DNA of 64,000 bases from Albugo candida (lineage: Eukaryota > Oomycota > Peronosporomycetes > Albuginales > Albuginaceae): contig CAJNAR010000152.1 in the NCBI GenBank assembly GCA_905220665.1, positions 806,001 through 870,000 of the forward strand, in the 5' to 3' direction. The first letter of the stretch is position 1, and each line of letters starts with the position of its first letter. Of this stretch, positions 24,574 to 35,130 are shown piece by piece. The notes under the pieces are model-generated. The model did not search any database and was not told the DNA's origin. It saw nothing but the letters and a program-made list of their open reading frames with translations. A program made the translations under genes and the position numbers.

Positions 24574-25215
24574 TTAAAATTTTGATACAAGCAGCTTCAA
24601 TGTGTGTTCTCTGGCTTTTATGCCGAAGAGTGGTTTGTTTTGTCGGCAAAGATCGTTCTAGTTCCCAGTGATTGATCAACCAGTCAGACGCTTCGATGTC
24701 CTACTCAAAATTCACCCACAATTCTCCGTCACCAATCCATCATCCAATTTTGGTTCGCTCATAGCAGTCGCATTGTTGCCAACAAGCTGCTGATGTTCAC
24801 TGATGGGTGCCAGAATCCCTTTAGCTTTGAATCACTACTTAACATGCCAACTGATCCATTGCACTTCGATTGGCTACATTTTGAGCGCGTCCAAGAAGAT
24901 TCAACCAGCGTCATCGATATTGGGATGACAAATTGGTGTTTGGAACAGTAGTTGAGGGGGGGGGTTCAAACGGATACCTGCAATGGTGTATTGTGCGTAC
25001 CAAACATGTCTCATAGCTGAATTACCTTCCTGGAATTTGAGTACTGACTTCAATGATACCATATTCATACGTTGAACCTCTCGGGCCGCTGATTTCTATC
25101 AACATGGCAGCACAACCACAGTACATATATATAGCGATGTCAACGAAGTACGAGCGAACTCTTAATTTGTCAAATTTGACTTTTACGGGCCATGCGCAGA
25201 CTCCTTACTATCTCA
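24574..25215 (-). pseudogene. Decayed E2 ubiquitin-conjugating enzyme, UBE2T-like
   Basis: On the minus strand, pieces of an E2 appear in the right order but in broken frames. They are EISGPRGSTYEYGIIEVSTQ, an intron 24983-25026, YPFEPP, LLFQTPICHPNIDDAG, then FLDALKM where GRICLD is expected, GFWHPSVNISSLLATMRLL, SEPKLDDGLVTE, and finally QNKPLFGIKAREHTLK. Lesions seen: a run of nine C (24956..24964) where five would keep YPFEPPQ in frame; TGA (24903..24901) at the Arg codon of GRIC; TTC (24897..24895) in place of the catalytic Cys codon; and a frame change near 24763. E2 enzymes carry ubiquitin on that Cys, so this copy cannot be active. UBE2T works in Fanconi anaemia DNA repair; the resemblance (PKGxW, SEPNPDDGL, NKPxF) is by eye. 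Confidence 0.75.
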
Positions 25216-25334
25216 TAGCATTTCTATCTCTGTATGCACTTGTCCTTGCGTCACGGATCTCATTTTGAACCAGAAACACACGCAGATCGGTGCGGCACCG
25301 CACTTTTCAAAAAGGGGTATTTGGAGATTGTATA

Positions 25335-26674
25335 ATGGAAAAAAGTTATAGCATCGTGCGGCCGATTGGAAAAGGTGGATTTGGAAGGTAAGCTACGATC
25401 TATCAAAAGCATGCAGCTTGATACCTAAACTTCAGAAGTGTTTATCTTTGCAAGGATAAGCTGACGGATAAACTGTTCGGTATTATCTGACCTTACCCGA
25501 GTCAATTAGCGTGCAATTTTTCTTGTGCACGTATAGCGATGAAAACGATGTCCAAGTGTAAAATTGGCACAAAGGTACACAAAGAACGCCTTAATACTGA
25601 ACGGGAAATTCTGGAGACAGTCATAAACCCTTTTCTGAACAAAATCGCTCGATTCGAAGAAGATGATGAGGAATTCCGCTTCTTTTTGGAATTTATCGAC
25701 GGGTTCCCGTTGTATAAATGCATTTGGAATTTTAAGGATGAGGCAGCTTTTCCGGAAGGTGTCACGAGATTTTTCGCGGCACAAATAGTGCTTGCTATTG
25801 AGGCGCTACACTCTCGGGGATACATGCACCGTGATGTCAAAAGCGGTAATGTATTGGTCAGCAGAGCCACAGGAAACGCCACATTGATAGACTTTGGTTT
25901 GGCGAAGAATGTAAAAGATCGGACATCCTCAATTTGTGGCACGCATTACATCAGGGCCCCGGAGATGTTTTTAGATTCTTCGTACGAATATACTGCAGAT
26001 TGGTGGTATGCGAATTACTGTTTCAATATTTGTCTTTCTGATACCATTTGAGCCAAGGAGTCTCGGAGTGGTCATCTTTGAGATGATAAATGGACGTCCT
26101 CCGTGGCCATATGAATGCGTTGATGGTCCTATATCCTACTTAAGTGACATAAAGCAGGCGATTCAGGCCATCAAAGAAGGATCCTATTATGGTGGGAAAT
26201 TTGCCAATATGAGCCACGATGGCAAAAATCTGTTGAGGTCGGTAGAGTAGTTACGTAACGCGTCACTGCAGGACGTAAGCTTGTGCAATGAAGTCGATTG
26301 CTCGTAATAAATCCAAGCCATCGTCTGGGATTCAGTGGAGCTGTTGAAGTAGGATTGTCGTGCCTCTTTCATTCTTCACTGCTGATATTGATTTGTGCAA
26401 GATCAAGACGCATCCTTGGTTCAAGGAAATAGATTGGAACCTATTGGAGCAAGTACGTGCTGCTTATGATAGACCATTGCTGCTACCAGAAATCTAATAG
26501 GGAGAGACGAGATCCAGCGACGCCGAAGCTCCGTACAATATTGACAGAGATTATCAAGATACTGGCGATCCCGTGAGATTCTTACGACTAGTAAATGAAT
26601 CGGATGATCAATATGCCTCAAGTGCCGAAAGCATTGACTCCGACTTGAATGCAAAGTATTTTTCAGATTTCTAG
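25335..26674 (+). CDS. AGC-family protein kinase with unusual activation loop
   Basis: Seven exons (25335..25387, 25436..25479, 25537..26005, 26058..26237, 26294..26348, 26402..26452, 26501..26674) give 341 residues. Order: Gly loop GKGGFGRSVYL, lysine of LFAMKTMSK, catalytic loop MHRDVKSGN, DFG in IDFGLAKN, then CGTHYIRAPE, WWSLGVVIFEMINGRPPW, NPSHRLGF, THPWFKEIDW, and a C-terminus ending exactly at YFSDF. The C-tail ending in FxxF is that of PKA/PKG-like AGC kinases, which dock it into the PIF pocket. Differences are SGN in place of PEN in the catalytic loop and HYIR in place of PEYL in the P+1 region, which should change substrate choice. There are no cyclic-nucleotide domains. It is intact and probably active. 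Confidence 0.88.
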
Positions 26675-26711
26675 TATATATGAATAAGAAGTTGCCGAGA
26701 TTAGCGATAAT

Positions 26712-27545
26712 CTATCTGCTTGATCGGAATGTTCCAAATACTTTATCCCAAAGCGCAAATCGTTTTGCATAATTCCATTTTACGTGTGTGTGGTGGAGAT
26801 CATGATCATTTGCATGTAAGCATACTGAAAGTGAATTCACTGGCGGAAACTGAGGGAAAGAATAGCCCTTCAACTCAAGTCCACAATGCCCGGCAATTTC
26901 GATGAAAGTCTTGTATGCCAGTAAAAATTCGAACTGAATTCTAGAAAATGGAAAAGACAGCATCGAAGTTAGTGTCAGCGGCAGTGTTGTAGAGATCAGC
27001 AGATCGATCCCATCCTGCTCATAAGTTGAGAGCGCGGAAGGATGCAAGTGCCAATGGTGTCGTTTGTGTACGTTTTGATACAGCCAAGGAACGTTATGCA
27101 AAACTCTATGAGCCAAGTAATGGAAGAAATCAAAGACCACTTCAAAAACCAGTGATTTTGGAATGAATTCTGCAAAATGAACAAGCCATATGGTCATCAA
27201 AGTCTCCTCCTCAGATATCGTTGAGCTCTGTTCAATCAAGTTGGCTGCTGTACAATACGAGATACATTCGATCGGAATAATGATCCAGAAAATTCGGTAC
27301 AAAATCCTTGTTTTGTCTTCATTTTTCAAATGTTTTCGTCTTGCACCATAAAGAAATGGCTTAAATGTGGAGACCCAATGGAACCATGAAATCATTGCAA
27401 ATATGCGCACCATTGTGGCAATGTACAATCCCACAATGTTCTCCGAAAACATCTGAGTTATCCAATAACTAAGTATGCCAACGCTGCAAATAAACGTATT
27501 AATTAAAACATAATACTTGCAACGTCGAAGTATCCAATAAAGCAT
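26712..27545 (-). CDS. Sterol desaturase / fatty acid hydroxylase superfamily membrane enzyme
   Basis: A single exon of 277 residues. It has the three histidine clusters of the family that bind two irons: HYLAHRVLH (about residue 145), HKRHHWH (about 163) and HDLHHTH (about 253). Hydrophobic helices flank them (INTFICSVGILSYWI, IVGLYIATMVRIFAMISW, IFWIIIPIECISYCTAANL, LISTTLPLTLTSMLSF). Members hydroxylate or desaturate sterols or fatty acids in the ER using NADPH-derived electrons and O2. The exact substrate cannot be read from sequence; C-25/C-4/C-5 sterol and alkane-type enzymes share the motif. It is convergent with the kinase gene, 37 bases away. Confidence 0.88.
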   Translation of the reverse strand: MLYWILRRCKYYVLINTFICSVGILSYWITQMFSENIVGLYIATMVRIFAMISWFHWVSTFKPFLYGARRKHLKNEDKTRILYRIFWIIIPIECISYCTAANLIEQSSTISEEETLMTIWLVHFAEFIPKSLVFEVVFDFFHYLAHRVLHNVPWLYQNVHKRHHWHLHPSALSTYEQDGIDLLISTTLPLTLTSMLSFPFSRIQFEFLLAYKTFIEIAGHCGLELKGYSFPQFPPVNSLSVCLHANDHDLHHTHVKWNYAKRFALWDKVFGTFRSSR

Positions 27546-27687
27546 TTGTACCAGATGAATATGACGTCACTGGCGATAACAGTACAAAGAATTACTTAGC
27601 GTAAGTTCGGACTCGAAAAACCGGCAGTCATTATATTTTAATGTCGGAATTCTGCCAACTGGAAGAAACCGTACACTTTTTATCCCA

Positions 27688-30033
27688 ATGAACGAGAATA
27701 TGCGTGATCTGCTGCCTCAAGATCATTTCCACATCGATAACGATGAAGAAGAGCTATTGTGGAATGCTCTCAACGATAACCATCATCAAACACGCGAGCT
27801 ATCAACTCGAAGCGATATAAGTCAAGTTCATACACCTGATATTTCATCGAAAGAGCTACCTTCTCTTCGCTCGCATATACATTTACCTGCGATTTCTTCG
27901 ATTTGTCGTGATGTGATCACATCAACTAAAATCGCTTGGGCTAAACAGCCAAACCCTTGGAGAAGTGGCAATAATAGGGCACCAAGCAGCACAAATGCAC
28001 GAGATACCAGACGTAAATCTACCTCAATGAATGTACCCGATGGTCAAGGTCGTGTGGATCATTTAGATGGGTTCCTCATCAGTTTATATAACTATTATTA
28101 TCAGAAAGGATTCTGGTCCATCGTTACTGTGGAGTTTGTGAGTTTGATCACCGGATTTTTTAGCGTTTCTCTGTCAAGCTTTTTACTAGGATGTGTGGAG
28201 TGGAAACATCTGATACATTGTTCCAGCCGAATGAGCGAAAGTGAAGAATGTCAGCAAGATTTGGAGCATTATGTTTCATGTAAAGCCGGAATGAACCCAA
28301 GCTTCTATCACCTTGTAGTGGCATTCTACTTTTGTACATTCTTGGTATACTGTTTCTTTCGGAGCATGCAACTGGCTCGTACTTTGCGGGAAACGAGAGA
28401 AATGGGAAAGTTCTATCATGAAAGGTACAATAAAAAGATTTTTTTGTCAACGTGACTGAACAGCCTGTATTTCAACAGACTGCATATCGACGAGCGGCAG
28501 GTACAAACGATCACTTGGGACGAAGTAGTCGGACGTGTGTTGGATTTACTTGGTGCCAACGTCCCAAACAACGTGAAACAAATTTCATCTTATCGACTTC
28601 AAATTGATTCAAGCCTATTATCGAATCCTCACGATTTCGCCCGTCGAATCATGCGCCGAGAAAACTATTTGACCGCGTGCATGAATCATCAAAGCTCATT
28701 CTTCCGAGGGCTCAATATACTACACCCCCGTCTACAGTTTGCGTCTATCACACAAGTCATGTTTTCTCGCAATATGGAATGTAATTTGAATATCTGTCTG
28801 GTCGATTACATGTTTGATACCAGCAATAAGCTTTCCGATAGCTTTCTCAGCAATGTCCATACATTACAGAAGCGTTTTGTGGTCGCTGGCATCATCAATC
28901 TTGTGCTAACACCTTTCATTCTTATCTATCGCATATTTCATTTCTTTTTTGTCTCTGCCCAAGAATGGCACACGAATCGTACTCACTACTTTGGAACACG
29001 ACGCTGGAGCTCATACGCTCTTTGGAAATTCAGGGAATACAATGAACTACCACACGTTTTGGACGCTCGCGTAGCAAGATCTTATCCTCTGGCAGAAAAA
29101 TATTTGGCGTTGTTTCCGCCAGGAGCATTTGCGATTGTAGCAGGTGGAATCGCATTTTGTGCAAGTTCACTAATGGCAGTACTGCTTGCTGTAAGCCTAC
29201 TAGAAGAATCTATTCTACTCGAGACGACATTGTATGGTCGGCAGCTTTTATGGTATCTGACCGTGGCCACAGCATTATTCGCGTTATCTCGCTCCTTCAC
29301 AGGCACCCAGTCTCCCTTTTCGCTCGAAGGAAACTGCGAAGAAGCAATGCTACAACTTAGTGGAGCTACGCATTATTTCCCGAAAGAATGGCGTGGACAA
29401 TGTCATACTTTTGAAACTCGGGACGAATTTGCATCTCTATTCCCTTACAAAGCGATTCTGTTCGCACAAGAGTGCTTGTCAGTTCTTATGGCTCCATATA
29501 TATTATGTGTGTCGCTACCAAATTGTGCTCAAGAATTACTCTCATTTTTGAGCTCTCACACGCTGACGCTTCCGCATGTTGGATCTGTGTGCCGTTTTGG
29601 CGAATTCGATTTCAAGCAGTATGGAAACGATAGAAAGATGCAAAGCTCGTTCTTGAACTTTAAGCAAAACCATCCAAAATGGACTGGAGGCGAACAGGGC
29701 GAATCGCTGATGCAGCGTTTGGGCCAGCTGAAGGAAGAAGAAATGGAAAAATCAATTCGAATGACCGATACATTTTATGAGAGTCAATTTCTGACTGCAT
29801 CTCAGCAATTACTTCAGTCCCAAGCCATACATTGCGCTCTGTCCAAGCCACAAGACAATGAGTTTTACTGGTTGGAGAAGGTTCGTTCCTCTGAATTTTG
29901 TTTGTTTAGCCTATAATCATTGATTCCTGGTTGTTATACCTTGCAGTTGCAGCTTCAGTTGGCAGGACCATCTTGTCACGACGATCAAGAGGAATTGAAG
30001 CAAAATGAAGAATCCGATGATGAAGCTGTCTAA
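27688..30033 (+). CDS. ATG9: Autophagy-related protein 9
   Basis: Three exons (27688..28424, 28479..29880, 29947..30033) give 741 residues. A polar N-terminus of about 130 residues is followed by the ATG9 core: DGFLISLYNYYYQKGFW, helices FVSLITGFFSVSLSSFLLGC and LVVAFYFCTFLVYCFF, ITWDEVVGRVLDL, ENYLTACMNH, later helices with FVVAGIINLVLTPFILIYRIF, RTHYFGTRRWSSYALWKFRE and YNELPH, then FPPGAFAIVAGGIAFC and LFPYKAILFAQECLSVLMAPYIL. ATG9 is a lipid scramblase on vesicles that seed the autophagosome membrane. The protein is shorter than yeast ATG9 because both tails are reduced. It is divergent from the desaturase gene with 142 bases between start codons. Confidence 0.95.
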
Positions 30034-30073
30034 GGATAAATATACGCTATTTGCTGTTTTGCTTCGTAGTCGT

Positions 30074-32135
30074 CTACTGCGATTGCTTTCGTTTGTATAA
30101 CACGGTATCAAACATTCTAAACCGCACAGTCTGCGTATCTTCTGGATGATACGATTTGATGCAGCAATGAATCTTCTTCAACGACCTTGTCAGGGTTCTC
30201 ACATATTTAGTAATGATTTGTCGCGACATTGTGTTGACTTTTAGGTCACAGGGTGGAAGACCGGGGAGGAAGCATTCCTTCATCAAGAGAGGTGTGAGGT
30301 TAGGAGACAATGTGCTTTGTTGAGACATCATACCGCATCTCTACCGTATACAATCGCATCCAAAGAACCCGATTCATCTTGTAAGTGCAGAACAAACATG
30401 TAAACAAAGTCACCACAGTCCGACGCGCTACAACGCCGATCGTTTGGTTTCTTTATCATCGGAACTCAAAAAGGCTCACCTAGGCTTTGCGATATCCACG
30501 ATTTCTTGCGGTGTAATACCTACGACCTGAACCAGACAGTGATACTTTTTGGGAATCGTGGTGGATTGCTGTACTTGATATAACGAATTGATGGGGACAT
30601 GCTCTGTCACGCGGCAGGGAATTCTGGTCGTTATGTGATCGCTCTCATCAAGATCGCACGTGGCTTTCTGCATGGCATCAACACGCAACTGAACGTCTGG
30701 ATCGAATTCTGGCACCAGCAAAAGTGATGAAGCCTCGCGAAAATGGAGTTCGAAAAATGGTTCTCCAGCATTCGATGCAGTGATAGCGAGGTTTCGGAAG
30801 CGAGACCAATATCGACAAAGCTCCTTTGTGAAGCCGAATAGAGTCAACGTCTCCCAGCGTGAGTCAATCTGAAGTCTCATAATCATCCCATTTCCAGGTA
30901 TATCGATTTTGCTTGCAATAAGTTGCTCGATAATCGCATCGTCTGTGCAGGCGCTGTGGCCTGTCCCGTCATGCACAAGTAGGACAGCACAAGGCTGATT
31001 ATCTGTCGGCATCTCTACATGTAAAACTCGAACCACAACGTCCACAAAGCTCTGGAAACACGAGATCTGATCGAGAGGAGTTGGTGGCGATGTACAATTA
31101 GGCGGCAGACTCGTGTCATCTCGAAACGATGACTTTGCCCATTCTCTGGATCAAACATACTTTTACGTGAATGAAAGGCGTCATTTACCCTTTCCTGCAA
31201 GCTTACACCAGTTGTCGAATGCGAACTTCATCCGACAATGAATATGTCCAATGCTCCGACGACGTGGACTGCTGGACGTTTCCTTCGCTGTTTACGCGAG
31301 AAACCAAAAACCTCGTGGCATGGCTACATGACAACACCACGTCTGATGATCTGTGTTTGGAAGATTTTCATGGTCTTACTAGCAGACTCCTTGGAGCCGG
31401 CCATCATACTGTTGAATCTTAAGTCGATGAAAACGAATCACATCGCCAACATACTACAACAGAGATCGATAAACTCTGATCCGCCATTCAATCCACGTAC
31501 CAGCACTCGTGGCATTTGCTCCAACGTGCGATAAAATACAAGAACCAGGAGAGCATCCTGTCGTTTGGGACAGCTCTCATCAGTAATGTGCACATGCATC
31601 TATCAACACCATCTCACACATGAATGCTTATCATCTTTATGTTGGAAAACGCACGTGAATATCTTTCCCGGCCGATTTCCGAGGTAATACCATATTGACC
31701 ACGACTCCGAACACATTAGCAAGGCCGGAAGAGAGATCGCTCAGGTTGGTGTAGACATATGTGTCATTGATATCAGCATCACGGAGGGTCCGTTTTCCTC
31801 GATCCCACGTGTTTTTGGTCTACGGGACAATATCTTAGATATGCGATGCCAACGTTTTAGTTTGCGAGTACATTGTCTGAAGATGTACAGCAAGAGGTAG
31901 CACCCAATTCATGTGCTCGGATTATGGTTTCTGGCAAGTATCGCAGCTGATCCGATCCTTTGACACGAAGAGGTTCTTGATACGAAAGCTCCACACTGGA
32001 TCCTCTGGGAAGAGATAATGTTCGTTCTCTTGTTTTCCAGAATTCGTGAATTTTGCGTAGAAGAGAGCGCTCCGCAACAACAACGCAGCTCTGTGGTTCT
32101 TGGCTGTCTTCATCCGCGAGCCATGGTAGAAGCAT
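30074..32135 (-). CDS. POT1: POT1-like telomere end-binding protein
   Basis: Eight exons: complement(31872..32135, 31655..31819, 31501..31599, 31380..31453, 31207..31323, 30480..31145, 30334..30427, 30074..30277), introns 47-61 nt, all GT/AG and in frame, 560 residues. The OB1 pattern is clear: TYVYTNLSDLSSGLANVFGV, VHITDESC, LYVGDVIRFHRLKIQQYDGR, then VRIRQLVEWAK. OB2 begins near VVVRVLHVEM and includes VLLVHDGTG. The C-terminal part has VPINSLYQVQQ ... IPKKYHCLVQVV and SLDAIVYGRDAECFLPGLPPCDL as in the POT1 C-terminus. POT1 binds the single-stranded G-rich telomere overhang. The first exon (88 residues, MLLPWLADEDSQE) is not part of any POT1 I know and could be an added domain or a wrong start. 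Confidence 0.85.
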
Positions 32136-32672
32136 CAGCCCATGTCCCTTGAGCTGGATTTTATACTAAAAAAACAGAATCAGTATGATTGCAAGTGAGC
32201 ATGCTTAAAAAGCTTGATCTGATACGTGGCGCTGAAAATGCTGCGCTTTGCTAGCCCAAATGTCATACAAAAAGATCAATACGTTCTCAGAAGCGCTGCG
32301 TAAGGATCAGAGCAAGTAGTAAGGAAGGAGAGGAAGAGGACATTTGAAGCATGAGTAAAAGAGGATATTTGTCTCCATTTGTATTGCAACTACAAGCGAC
32401 GCAACGGATGCACCCGGACCATAGCCAGGTCCAAAAGTTGATGGAGGTTGCTCATGTATACATTCTTCCGGGATTTCTACAAGTGGATATGCGTGCTTCA
32501 CGATGCCTTCGAGCTGAAAAACTGGATGGTTTAAGCGAGCCATTTTTGCGTCACAGTTTGCTAGGTCTTTCTTCATATTACATAACCTCGTAGAACCGAT
32601 GAGAGGATTGGAAGTGCTGTTTAGCTGTTTTCGAATAATCTTCCCTTTCAATAATGATACCGGTAGGGCTAT
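32136..32672. other. Intergenic stretch with two competing short ORFs
   Basis: Between two minus-strand genes lie an 80-codon plus-strand ORF (32351..32593, MSKRGYLSPFVLQL) and a 114-codon minus-strand ORF (32307..32651, MKGKIIRKQLNSTS). They overlap and neither has a recognised motif. Upstream POT1 exons could also lie here, since the POT1 frame stays open past 32135 to an acceptor-like TTTTTTTAG at about 32164. I cannot choose between these. Confidence 0.3.
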
Positions 32673-35003
32673 CTACAGCCTGAGCAGTATCGGGTCAAGG
32701 AACGCAACCAAGTATTCATGTGCCTTCGAATTGACGTTTATTGCTGAAAGTCCTCGTCGAATCTTTTCTAATGAAAATTTGACATCGGCAAGGAAGCTGA
32801 CGTTTTGTTTCTCCTCGATACGGGCGATATATTCTGACAGGACTTTAAAGAGCGGACGAAGAGAGTCGATGACTGAACGGTTTGCAATAGAATCTTGCTC
32901 TACCTTTGTGTCAAAGATAGACAATGACTGGATTACATCGATTCCATTCTCAATGAGCGACATATATCGCTCGAGCTGGTAAACAGTATATTGCGTGACA
33001 AGCTCGCTATCGTCTGCTGCAAGCGCTGATGTGTCGATTTGGACAAGATCAACCTCGGTCGCACAATCACAAATTTTCTTGACCCAGAGAAGTAGAAGTT
33101 CCTCCAAGGGTTGCAAATTATCTTTCCATATGGCTGAAATTCCTTGAATCAGGTACTGCATACTTTTTCCGTGAAGACGGGAGTACGGCACCGCGTATTG
33201 AGTGATTGACAACTTGATTTTTGGCAACACGACTCCAGAAATAATTTCATGCAAGACTTTTTGATCTGAATCTTCTATTGCTTCATGCACTTCCACAGAG
33301 GATCCATTGCGTAAAATTTGTAGCCACTGAAAATCATTGAGAAAGCTCCAATGAGTTGACACGGATTTACATGTGCTAGCAACAGCGAGTGGATCCCAAC
33401 TGAGTAGTTCTGCGGCAACGTATGGGCTGTATAATTTCGGTAGTATCATCCTACAGTATGTGTCCTCGTAGACCTGTGGAAATCTATCCCGCCATTCCCG
33501 GAAGCGACTGCAAACAGTGTTGAGGTCACAAAATTCACTAATGACATCATCAAAAATAGCATTCCGTTCCGTTGAAATATCGCATTTTTCAGACACATGC
33601 AATCCTTCATCTTTGCACCCCTTTCTGTAATAATCTAATAGTTGATCTACCGACATTTCACTGCTGGAAATACAGACATTCGTGTTTTGCATAAAATGCT
33701 CTTTCGGTACTTGTAGCTGAGCAACCATGTAAGTGATAGCAGCTTCTCTCATTATTTGCGCTTCGTGCTGTATGCTTTTCCATCTTTGACTCCGTCTATC
33801 GATGACGGCAGTAGCAGTCTCATTGATTATTGGAGCTTTGTCCCGAAGGCAAAAGCACAGCCCACTTACAAAATTCTTCATGCCTTGAAAAAAATCGAGT
33901 TCTTCATTGCGAGCCACTGATTCATTTTTCTTTGAAATAAGATCTTTTTCGTGGGAGTTTTTTTCTGTTTCAGAACGCACAAGTTCACGTTCATATTGAT
34001 CGATCCGAGCAAGCGACTCATTATACAGTCTTCTTACTTTTTCAGTTGCTTCACGCACAGAAAGAGAAGAAATACGCTCTTTTTTGGGATAATTCTCCCA
34101 ATCGCGAGTATTATCAGACTTTGTTGCGGGCACTTTGTGATGACCCCCGCGGCGTATCAGCTCATCTTCCCATGCCCGACTCTCCTGATCTAACTCTAGC
34201 TCATGGTCTGATATTTCTTCGATAGGTTCCTCAGACGCCGTTCTCCGCGAGTTGTCCTCAGAACGATAATCGGTGCGGAATGGGCCGAAATTGACCCTGT
34301 TTTTATTTTTTGCCGGGTTCGGCTTTCTGGAATGCAGCGGGATATATTCTTCGCTTATCTCGGGCTGAGCTGTTTCTTTTTCGGTACAGGACTTTTCCAT
34401 CAGATAGTCGCCATCTTCCCCATTAAGAACCACTTCCTCATTGCCCCCGTGAGTACTTTCCATAAAGGTCGAAGGAGCCAACTTTTGTTCTCTACGAAGA
34501 GCCTCAATTCCCTCGAGACTATAGTCGTTCCGAGCTACTTCGCTGTCAGAGACATCGCATTCCTTAGTAACTGTTGTATCAGAAATTTTGATTTCGACAG
34601 ATCGCATTTTCTTGCGTTTTCGCTTCTTTGGGCATTCGCTATTTTCATCTATAAAGCTCAGTAAGGTCTTTTTTCTGATCACATGCTCTTCTACAATTGA
34701 GGAATTCTTATTCGTATTCTTTTCGTGATTGGTGCGGTTAGAATATGCAAATCTCTTCATTTTAGTGCTGATTCTTTTTCTATGGCTAAGAATTTGCTGC
34801 TCTTGTACCGCTTGCAAGATCTCATTGTGTTCATCATTTGGATTCTTCTCATGAGGTTCAGAGGGATTCAAATAATTCATCGCTTCATCCTCACATGCTT
34901 TTTTTCCCTCCTCGGTGAGCGATACATCATCATTGACCTCCGCTTTCAGATCTTTGCTCTTCCGAGAATTTTCATTTGCTTTCTTTTTTTTCACGCGAAA
35001 CAT
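32673..35003 (-). CDS. GCFC-domain protein, PAXBP1/GCF2-like
   Basis: A single exon of 776 residues. I place the start at the ATG giving MFRVKKKKANENSRK, which is how PAXBP1 homologues begin; a further 35 open codons upstream are ignored. The first half is charged and low in complexity, with LLSFIDENSE, SEEYIPLHS, RAWEDELIRRGG and a predicted coiled coil (VRRLYNESLARIDQYEREL). The second half holds the GCFC core: FREWRDRFPQVYEDTYCRMILPKL then SPYVAAELLSWDPL. Family members (PAXBP1, plant ILP1, TFIP11 relatives) are nuclear and tied to spliceosome disassembly and transcription. Length is somewhat below human PAXBP1 (about 917). It is divergent from the GTPase gene at 35131 with 127 bases between start codons. 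Confidence 0.85.
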   Translation of the reverse strand: MFRVKKKKANENSRKSKDLKAEVNDDVSLTEEGKKACEDEAMNYLNPSEPHEKNPNDEHNEILQAVQEQQILSHRKRISTKMKRFAYSNRTNHEKNTNKNSSIVEEHVIRKKTLLSFIDENSECPKKRKRKKMRSVEIKISDTTVTKECDVSDSEVARNDYSLEGIEALRREQKLAPSTFMESTHGGNEEVVLNGEDGDYLMEKSCTEKETAQPEISEEYIPLHSRKPNPAKNKNRVNFGPFRTDYRSEDNSRRTASEEPIEEISDHELELDQESRAWEDELIRRGGHHKVPATKSDNTRDWENYPKKERISSLSVREATEKVRRLYNESLARIDQYERELVRSETEKNSHEKDLISKKNESVARNEELDFFQGMKNFVSGLCFCLRDKAPIINETATAVIDRRSQRWKSIQHEAQIMREAAITYMVAQLQVPKEHFMQNTNVCISSSEMSVDQLLDYYRKGCKDEGLHVSEKCDISTERNAIFDDVISEFCDLNTVCSRFREWRDRFPQVYEDTYCRMILPKLYSPYVAAELLSWDPLAVASTCKSVSTHWSFLNDFQWLQILRNGSSVEVHEAIEDSDQKVLHEIISGVVLPKIKLSITQYAVPYSRLHGKSMQYLIQGISAIWKDNLQPLEELLLLWVKKICDCATEVDLVQIDTSALAADDSELVTQYTVYQLERYMSLIENGIDVIQSLSIFDTKVEQDSIANRSVIDSLRPLFKVLSEYIARIEEKQNVSFLADVKFSLEKIRRGLSAINVNSKAHEYLVAFLDPILLRL

Positions 35004-35130
35004 TGCGCTGATTGAATTTAGACAAATAGGAGGTGAGTACAAACAAATCTGACCAATCCCAACCTTATTGGATTCTTGATTTAGCCAATCAGTTCGCGTA
35101 TCTTCCACCAGAGTTTTATTCCAAGTTTAG

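Noticed and set aside
24901..24903. TGA read as selenocysteine in the E2-like sequence
   Set aside because: The position is a conserved Arg next to the active Cys, other lesions are present, and no stem-loop element was evident.
32351..32593. 80-codon plus-strand ORF considered as a histone-fold-like small protein
   Set aside because: No motif holds up and an equally long minus-strand ORF overlaps it.
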